Assembly (NCBI GenBank): GCA_046309355.1
Contig: JBKCPL010000063.1
Location: 1-26,473 of the forward strand
Direction of reading: 5' to 3'
DNA from: CAYSBE01 sp046309355
GTDB lineage: Bacteria; Bacteroidota; Bacteroidia; UKL13-3
Length of the DNA stretch: 26,473 nucleotides
The notes beneath the pieces were generated by a model. The model was given only the letters and a program-made list of their open reading frames with translations, did no database searches and was not told the origin of the DNA. Below, piece by piece: positions 22,501 through 26,473 of the stretch. Both the position numbers and the translations under genes were made by a program. Every line of letters starts with the position of its first letter. The first letter of the stretch is position 1.

Positions 22501-23146
22501 TTCATCAGGTGTATTTAGTTCAGCTGCACAAATTGGTTTTTATGATTTTACCCTGGGAAGTGTAAGTTCAGTTAATGCACTACCGGTAACGTGGAAAAGA
22601 ACCGGAGCACGTAAACTAGATGGAACTGCCAATGAAATATTCTGGACTACAACATCAGAAACCAATGCAGATTATTATGTAGTAGAGCGTTCATACGATT
22701 TAAGTTCCACAGAATTTGTAGGCAGTTTGAATGCTGTGGGCAATACTCAATCAGAATCAAACTACGTGATGTACGACAATAACTTCAATACGAATAGCCA
22801 GGTTGTATATTACCGCATTAAGCAAATGGACAAAGATGGCTCAACCGATGTGACTGATTGGATACCTGTAAAACAATCAATAGCAGCTACGGATATTTCG
22901 GTTGTAAACCCCATTCAAAGCGACCCTGTCATTCAAATCAACAATATGAATGCTGCTGAAAAACTGTTTGTACAACTTTATGACATGCAAGGCAAGTTAA
23001 TTGCATCTCCTGAATACAGGCTTAGCTACGGCCTTAATCGGATTAAAGTTAGTACCGACTGGCCACTGAACTCAGGTATGTATATCATGAAGCTTTCGTT
23101 TAACAACGGTAGTGAATCGTATACGTATAAAGTAGTGAAGCAATAA
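19556..23146 (+). CDS. Large multidomain surface protein with T9SS type A sorting domain
   Basis: A 1196-aa exported protein. The ATG at 19556 gives a clean signal peptide (KIPFTKHLLLLLACYIYITGSYAQ); an in-frame GTG at 19532 would only lengthen the basic end. Residues about 30-275 form a beta-rich domain with FTFNFNGAAYDSFVLSTNGFIKLG, a motif I know from Bacteroidetes surface proteins. CARDB- or Ig-like domains follow at about 281-390 (NDAAVRTVYTQ, NIFNPGTNTL) and 559-672 (VDVSISAAAP, AVVKNTGLQ). A jelly-roll or MAM-like domain lies at about 676-855 (LQVLVSTDEGYTFTPIW). A fibronectin-like domain begins near 1008 (LPVTWKR, FWTTTSETNADYYVVERS), and the type A sorting domain occupies about 1115-1196. 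No catalytic motif is visible, so adhesion or binding is the likely role. The composition is Ser/Thr/Asn-rich, and the gene is monocistronic. Confidence 0.88.
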   Translation: MKIPFTKHLLLLLACYIYITGSYAQLNYQPGGYVVFNGTYTDLGTSGIPIVTPNNNDAFSSAQAIGFTFNFNGAAYDSFVLSTNGFIKLGRDSASRHFLFTAHVQPPPNGVFSSGGITTPAPLPSDSSMLFVFGQNLVGRPNAQPYSYLTTGSPGSRICTIQWKNVKDTLQGGVAGLWDSLNFQIRLYETTNVIEYVYGPWYSSISLAAARFSAVGIVGSSITTANQNLYLVKGSTVIWTGTAAFTGFYLNNAVNYRNPTSSPPGPAPSNGLTFSFTPIVANDAAVRTVYTQGRFAEPFNIADSIRANIFNPGTNTLFGLTVNLNITGANSYSTSTVIPSLAPNANTTVSFPPYTPTSNGNSLITVSVPSDDNNANNVQTYGFSVGPSRMTYTDTTRAVTGSNGTTIPQFWGSRFFVSGSALVTRVRSFLVINSDAQGDTVCGMILDSVGRILGRSPSYIVQPADLGTTLIFNITVPPLVSNQTIIAGIAGGQTINGLNYFLGSSQSEVPMRPNPPFYFMSQTLPGGITNASVGNIYANPIQWTTTRLMMECEVVPLPQVDVSISAAAPTNNFTIPANINIPLRAVVKNTGLQARPAGIPIYYRVGTGALVGPVNTTVTIDPNDTSSVLFTGIRVLNFTTPGTYVVKIFSALTGDSLRYNDTLTITYQVVSSSQLALPYRIQNSILTSWASSNPTSFGVPLWSQVSAVQPNGITGTNVLRSANLSMTAGTNGMVISPLLNLTGANNATLNFCMAHAPNTSTALDDTLQVLVSTDEGYTFTPIWTRSSNLTSPRLGTDTPTTLAYTPSFATDWRYESVDLSSYAGNQRVVIAFKSIAQGGNNLYLGNIAVSNPALVSTSPVFSTGTFFNANASITLTSIGASGGELTMSRYTSMPFSDASPVIATNTTAVTGGINIFSPNNTSSNDWHTITYSGVATGNYTASVVYTLSLSSGGWSGLSNPDSVYILRRANSGSSWQAINTSYSSGVFSSAAQIGFYDFTLGSVSSVNALPVTWKRTGARKLDGTANEIFWTTTSETNADYYVVERSYDLSSTEFVGSLNAVGNTQSESNYVMYDNNFNTNSQVVYYRIKQMDKDGSTDVTDWIPVKQSIAATDISVVNPIQSDPVIQINNMNAAEKLFVQLYDMQGKLIASPEYRLSYGLNRIKVSTDWPLNSGMYIMKLSFNNGSESYTYKVVKQ

Positions 23147-23165
23147 AACTGCACTCGCTAATGCT

Positions 23166-23202
23166 AAAAAATGGCAACCCGAATGTGGTTGCCATTTTTT
23201 TT
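23166..23202 (+). terminator. Terminator of the large surface protein gene
   Basis: AAAAAATGGCAACC (23166-23179) pairs perfectly with GGTTGCCATTTTTT (23187-23200), with a 7-nt loop and more T after it. It begins 20 bp after the stop codon. It also covers an in-frame ATG at 23171 of the helicase frame, which is therefore unlikely to be a real start. Confidence 0.93.
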
Positions 23203-23233
23203 GACCTTACTTTCGCTGATTAATTTATTTACC

Positions 23234-25714
23234 GTGCGGTTCGATTATTCAACAGTCAATTTGCCTATAACAGGTGCTGTAGCTGAAGTTCAAAAAAAAC
23301 TGTCAGAGCAAAATACATTGATTGTAAATGCCCCTCCCGGTGCCGGTAAAAGTACATTGCTGCCTCTGGCATTGCTGGATGAAAAATGGCTTGAAGGGAA
23401 AAAGATACTCATGCTGGAACCACGCAGGCTAGCCGCGAAAACGATTGCTATGCGCATGGCTGATTTGTTAAACGAACAGGTGGGCCAACGTGTAGGATAC
23501 CGTATCCGTTTTGAAAGTAAAATAAGTGCAGGTACACAACTGGAAGTAGTTACCGAAGGTATTCTTACCCGAATGCTACAACACGATAATGCGTTGGAAA
23601 ATGTAGGGATGGTCATATTTGATGAATTTCATGAACGCAGCCTGCATGCCGATGTAGCACTGGCTTTGTGCCGTGAAACACAACAGGTATTAAGGCCCGA
23701 TTTGCGCATCGTGGTGATGTCGGCAACACTCAATATGCCACAGCTTACGCGCCTGCTCAATTGCCCGGTAGTGATAAGTGAAGGCCGCCAATATCCTGTG
23801 GAGATTAAATATACAGGCGAAAGTGACCGTATGCTCATACCCGAACTGGCAGCACGTGTGGTGCTTCAGGCCGTTAAAGAAAATGAAGGTGACGTATTGT
23901 TGTTCTTACCCGGTGAAGGCGAAATCAAAAAATGTGCAGCATTGCTCGAAAAGGAATTGACCGATTTTTCCATACATCCGTTGTACGGTATGCTGCCTCA
24001 TCAAGAACAAATACGAGCCATTACGCCCAATAAATTCGGAAAACGCAAAGTGGTACTTGCCACATCTATAGCCGAAACGAGTTTAACCATTGAGGGTATT
24101 CGCATTGTGGTAGACAGTGGGCTTAGTCGTGTTTCGCGCTTCGATCCGGCATCCGGCTTATCGAGGCTGGAAACAGTGATGTTAAGCAAAGACTCAGCCG
24201 ATCAGCGTGCGGGCCGCGCAGGAAGATTGAGCGAAGGCGTATGCTACCGCATGTGGAACAAAGCTATTCATGAACGTCTGAATGAACACCGCGTGCCCGA
24301 AATTGAAGAGGCAGACCTTACTCCGCTTATGCTGGAAATGGCCATGTGGGGCGTGCATGATAGTGACAAACTGGCCTGGCTTTCGCCTCCACCTAAAGCA
24401 GCGTTGCGTATGGCCAAAGAAACACTGGAACAACTGAACGCAACCGAAAACGGTAAACTAACTGAACACGGCAAAGCATTGCATGCTCTCCCCTGTCATC
24501 CGCGTATTGCTCACATGCTCATTAAGGCACAACAAGACGATAGTGTTTCACTGGCTGCTGATATTGCTGCCGTATTGGAAGAGCGCGACCCTCTGCCCAA
24601 AGACTCGGGCATTGATATTAACCTGCGCATTGAGTTATTGCGCAGGGCACGTGCACTGGGAAAAACAGGAGGAAAACTTTCGCGTATCGAAAAAATTTCG
24701 GCCCAGTACCGCCACATGCTGCAAACAGAGGCTGATAACGGCCCTGTGGATGTAAATGAAACAGGACTTTTACTCGCATACGCTTATCCGGAACGAATTG
24801 CCTGTGCACGTACCGGAAACAATGCGCAATTTCAGTTGGCCAACGGGAAAATAGCCACTGCCGGCCACAAAGATGACCTGGCTCATGAGGCGTGGCTGGC
24901 CGTAGCGCATATGGATGCCCGTGACGGTTTAGGAAAAATATTTTTGGCAGCGCCACTTAATCCTAAGGATTTACTGCCTTTGGTAAAAGAAAAAGAAACC
25001 ATTACGTGGGATGCCCGCAAAGGCGGACTGGTAGCCACAAAAGACCTGCGCATTGGCAGTATCGTGCTGAAGTCTACTCCCCTGCCCAACCCCGACCCTG
25101 CCCGCATTCAAGAGGCAATGCTCCATGTGTTGAGAAACGATGGTGCCAGCCTGCTGAACTTCGATGAGCACATGCAGCAATTGCAAAACCGAATATTGAG
25201 TCTTCGTAAATGGAACGAAGATGCTTCCTGGCCCGATTGTACGACCTCGAATTTGCTGACCGACACGGCATGGATTGAGCCCTACCTGCACGGATGCAAA
25301 AAGCCGGATGATTTGCAAAAAATAAATTTGCACGATGCGTTCCTGCACAGCCTTAGCTGGGAACAACAAAAAGCACTACACCAACTTGCACCCGAAAAAA
25401 TAGCGGTTCCCAGCGGCTCATCTATACGTTTGCACTATTTTGCCAATGGCGATACTCCTGTATTGGCGGTAAGGCTGCAAGAAGTATTTGGTATGGCCGA
25501 TACTCCCCGCATCCATAATGATCATATATCGGTGGTGATGCATCTGTTGTCGCCCGGATTTAAGCCTGTACAGGTTACCAGCGACTTGCGCAGTTTCTGG
25601 AACTCTACCTACTTTGAAGTAAAGAAGGAGTTACAACGCAGATACCCCAAACATGCCTGGCCCGATGAACCTTGGGAAGCCAAGGCTGTAGCCAAAGGCG
25701 GGGTGAGAAAATGA
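23234..25714 (+). CDS. hrpB: ATP-dependent helicase HrpB (DEAH-box)
   Basis: A DEAH-type RNA helicase-like ATPase of the HrpB family, whose physiological role is poorly known. Numbered from the GTG at 23234 (826 aa), motif I is APPGAGKST (33-41), motif II DEFH (130-133) and motif III SATLN (163-167). Motif VI is QRAGRAGR, and the ratchet-like (HA2) and HrpB C-terminal domains follow to a PDEPWEAKAVAKGG tail. The longer frame to the ATG at 23171 would run through the upstream terminator hairpin and add an unlikely hydrophobic MATRMWLPFF end. HrpB proteins normally start shortly before the LPI segment (here NLPITGAV), which favours GTG 23234. Only about 30 bp remain between terminator and start for a promoter (TTTG at 23199, weak TAATTTAT at 23221). 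Confidence 0.93.
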   Translation: MRFDYSTVNLPITGAVAEVQKKLSEQNTLIVNAPPGAGKSTLLPLALLDEKWLEGKKILMLEPRRLAAKTIAMRMADLLNEQVGQRVGYRIRFESKISAGTQLEVVTEGILTRMLQHDNALENVGMVIFDEFHERSLHADVALALCRETQQVLRPDLRIVVMSATLNMPQLTRLLNCPVVISEGRQYPVEIKYTGESDRMLIPELAARVVLQAVKENEGDVLLFLPGEGEIKKCAALLEKELTDFSIHPLYGMLPHQEQIRAITPNKFGKRKVVLATSIAETSLTIEGIRIVVDSGLSRVSRFDPASGLSRLETVMLSKDSADQRAGRAGRLSEGVCYRMWNKAIHERLNEHRVPEIEEADLTPLMLEMAMWGVHDSDKLAWLSPPPKAALRMAKETLEQLNATENGKLTEHGKALHALPCHPRIAHMLIKAQQDDSVSLAADIAAVLEERDPLPKDSGIDINLRIELLRRARALGKTGGKLSRIEKISAQYRHMLQTEADNGPVDVNETGLLLAYAYPERIACARTGNNAQFQLANGKIATAGHKDDLAHEAWLAVAHMDARDGLGKIFLAAPLNPKDLLPLVKEKETITWDARKGGLVATKDLRIGSIVLKSTPLPNPDPARIQEAMLHVLRNDGASLLNFDEHMQQLQNRILSLRKWNEDASWPDCTTSNLLTDTAWIEPYLHGCKKPDDLQKINLHDAFLHSLSWEQQKALHQLAPEKIAVPSGSSIRLHYFANGDTPVLAVRLQEVFGMADTPRIHNDHISVVMHLLSPGFKPVQVTSDLRSFWNSTYFEVKKELQRRYPKHAWPDEPWEAKAVAKGGVRK

Positions 25715-25756
25715 ACGTTTATTCGAATTTATTCGATGAGGTGGTTTGGAAAGAAG

Positions 25757-26136
25757 AAAGATGTAAGATGTAAGATGTAAGATGTAAGAAGTAAGAAGAA
25801 AGAAGAGAGACGGGAGAAACGAGAAACGAGAAACGAGAAACGAGAAACGAGAGTTGAGATATAGTTTAACTCCGTGTATCGCTGTGAGCGCTGTGGTTTT
25901 TTTGAATAGATGAAAGAAGAAAGAGGTAAGACGAGAGACGAGAGACGGGAGAAGCGAGAAACGAGAGTTGAGATATAGTTTAACTCCGTGTATCGCTGTG
26001 TGCGATGTGGTTTTTTGAGTAGATGAAAGAAGTAAGAGGTAAGACGTGAGACGAGAGACGGGAGACGGGAGAAGCGAGAAACGAGAGTTGAGATATAGTT
26101 TAACTCCGTGTATCGCTGTGTGCGCTGTGGTTTTGA
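25757..26136. repeat. Degenerate tandem repeat, three units of about 115 bp
   Basis: A core of about 50 bp, with GAGTTGAGATATAGTTTAAC followed by TCCGTGTATCGCTGTG and a GTGGTTTT end, starts at 25851, 25965 and 26085, with spacings of 114 and 120 bp. Between cores are purine-rich stretches built from short tandem words: AAGATGT at 25759-25790, GAGAAAC at 25813-25850, and GAGACGG/GAGACGA in later units. Read on the minus strand the core is of the ACCACAG...ACACGGAGTT type, a class of dispersed intergenic repeat common in Bacteroidetes. It fills the space between the converging hrpB and type B T9SS genes. The long open frame across it is a product of the repeat, not a gene. Confidence 0.85.
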
Positions 26137-26138
26137 TT

Positions 26139-26190
26139 TAACCACAAAGTTCACGAAGTCCAGATCGCTATCGGGAGCACAAAGTATGCT
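26139..26190. repeat. ACCACAAAG-type dispersed repeat fragment
   Basis: TTAACCACAAAGTTCACGAAG (split here from position 26138) followed by CACAAAGTATGCTAAG is the start of another common Bacteroidetes intergenic repeat. It is interrupted by about 19 bp containing GATCGCTATCGGGAG, itself like a half of a CCCGATAGC palindromic repeat. It abuts the ~115-bp units, so several repeat families are stacked here. Confidence 0.55.
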
Positions 26191-26217
26191 AAGGGTAAGC
26201 TTGCTGTCCGTTGTCTT

Positions 26218-26473
26218 CTATCGCATTAGTGTTACTGTGCCTTTATACAGCTTGGTTTTACCTAATGCGCTGTATTCGATAATGAGCGTGTATACATCGT
26301 TGGTGCTATTAGCGCCTGTCCAGTAATCATCCATGCGGTTGGTTTCAAATTCCACTTGTCCCCAGCGGTTTACTACCATCATACGAAATGCATCTATCCG
26401 ATTGCCTTTTATAACCAACACATCGTTTACATCATCACCGTTGGGTGTAAAGGCATTGGGTACATACAGGCTG
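26218..26473 (-). CDS. C-terminal end of a T9SS type B (gliding motility-associated) surface protein, partial
   Basis: Only the last 84 codons are in the window; the gene continues beyond 26473. The visible protein reads YVPNAFTPNGDDVNDVL, then FRMMVVNRWGQVEFET, then a DVYTLIIEY segment, and ends KGTVTLMR. This is the gliding-motility-associated C-terminal (CHU_C, type B) sorting domain: the PNAFTPNGDGxND and NRWGxxVFE motifs and the final GTVTLxR are diagnostic. The reading frame is open to the window edge, so the short internal GTG start near 26421 is not a real start. Type B cargo is usually a large adhesin or multi-repeat surface protein. What lies upstream cannot be seen. Confidence 0.92.
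   Translation of the reverse strand, partial: SLYVPNAFTPNGDDVNDVLVIKGNRIDAFRMMVVNRWGQVEFETNRMDDYWTGANSTNDVYTLIIEYSALGKTKLYKGTVTLMR

Noticed and set aside
25729..26154. 141-aa open frame on the minus strand
   Set aside because: Its sequence is repetitive (TQRYTELNYISTLVSRF three times) and follows exactly the DNA repeat units. It has no start context or domain.
25757..26190. CRISPR array
   Set aside because: Repeat units are about 115 bp and contain low-complexity purine runs rather than unique spacers between short identical repeats; no cas genes are present.

Overview
The window is chromosomal DNA from a member of the Bacteroidetes (Bacteroidota), most like the Chitinophagales/Sphingobacteriia side of the phylum, although the exact lineage cannot be fixed from this stretch. 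Four proteins carry type IX secretion (T9SS) C-terminal sorting domains: three of type A and one of type B, the gliding-motility-associated form. Several genes also have an exact TAnnTTTG box upstream, the -7 element of the Bacteroidetes primary sigma factor.

Layout. 1-640: an Xre-type regulator with three copies of a 13-bp operator-like sequence ahead of it, ending in a bidirectional terminator. 656-6249: 3-hydroxybutyryl-CoA dehydrogenase (minus); a secreted M43-type metalloprotease translationally coupled to an MbnP-family lipoprotein (plus); and a secreted M1-family peptidase (minus). 6413-8991: gyrA with its terminator. 9385-12035: an accessory, AT-rich minus-strand block. 12247-14998: a plus-strand operon of lipoprotein, seven-TM protein, histidine kinase and response regulator. 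15233-17796: rnpB (RNase P RNA) and ppk1, both minus. 17938-23202: a secreted TPR protein and a large T9SS surface protein. 23234-25714: the helicase hrpB. 25757-26190: a degenerate repeat patch. 26218-end: the 3' end of a T9SS type B gene.

The most interesting part is 9385-14998. A 115-aa Ala/Val/Ser-rich peptide gene (11645-11992) has two cysteines and an 11-residue repeat. It is followed, almost without gaps, by a membrane-anchored protein resembling SdpA in layout, an HTTM membrane protein (the SdpB/gamma-carboxylase-like superfamily) and a DCC-family protein with a CxxC motif. This is the arrangement expected of an SDP-like peptide toxin system, here with its own candidate disulfide enzyme. 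A second small gene just downstream (9447-9752) has nearly the same 26-nt leader as the peptide gene (24 of 26 identical), so the two are probably co-regulated. Divergent to the peptide operon lies the two-component operon, and the shared intergenic region holds two matching dyads (CAGGT-N6-ACCTG) 32 bp apart. My reading is a sensed and regulated peptide-antagonism module. The homology and function claims rest on reading motifs by eye, with no database search.

The rest is largely housekeeping (gyrA, ppk1, rnpB, hrpB) mixed with secreted surface proteins and peptidases.
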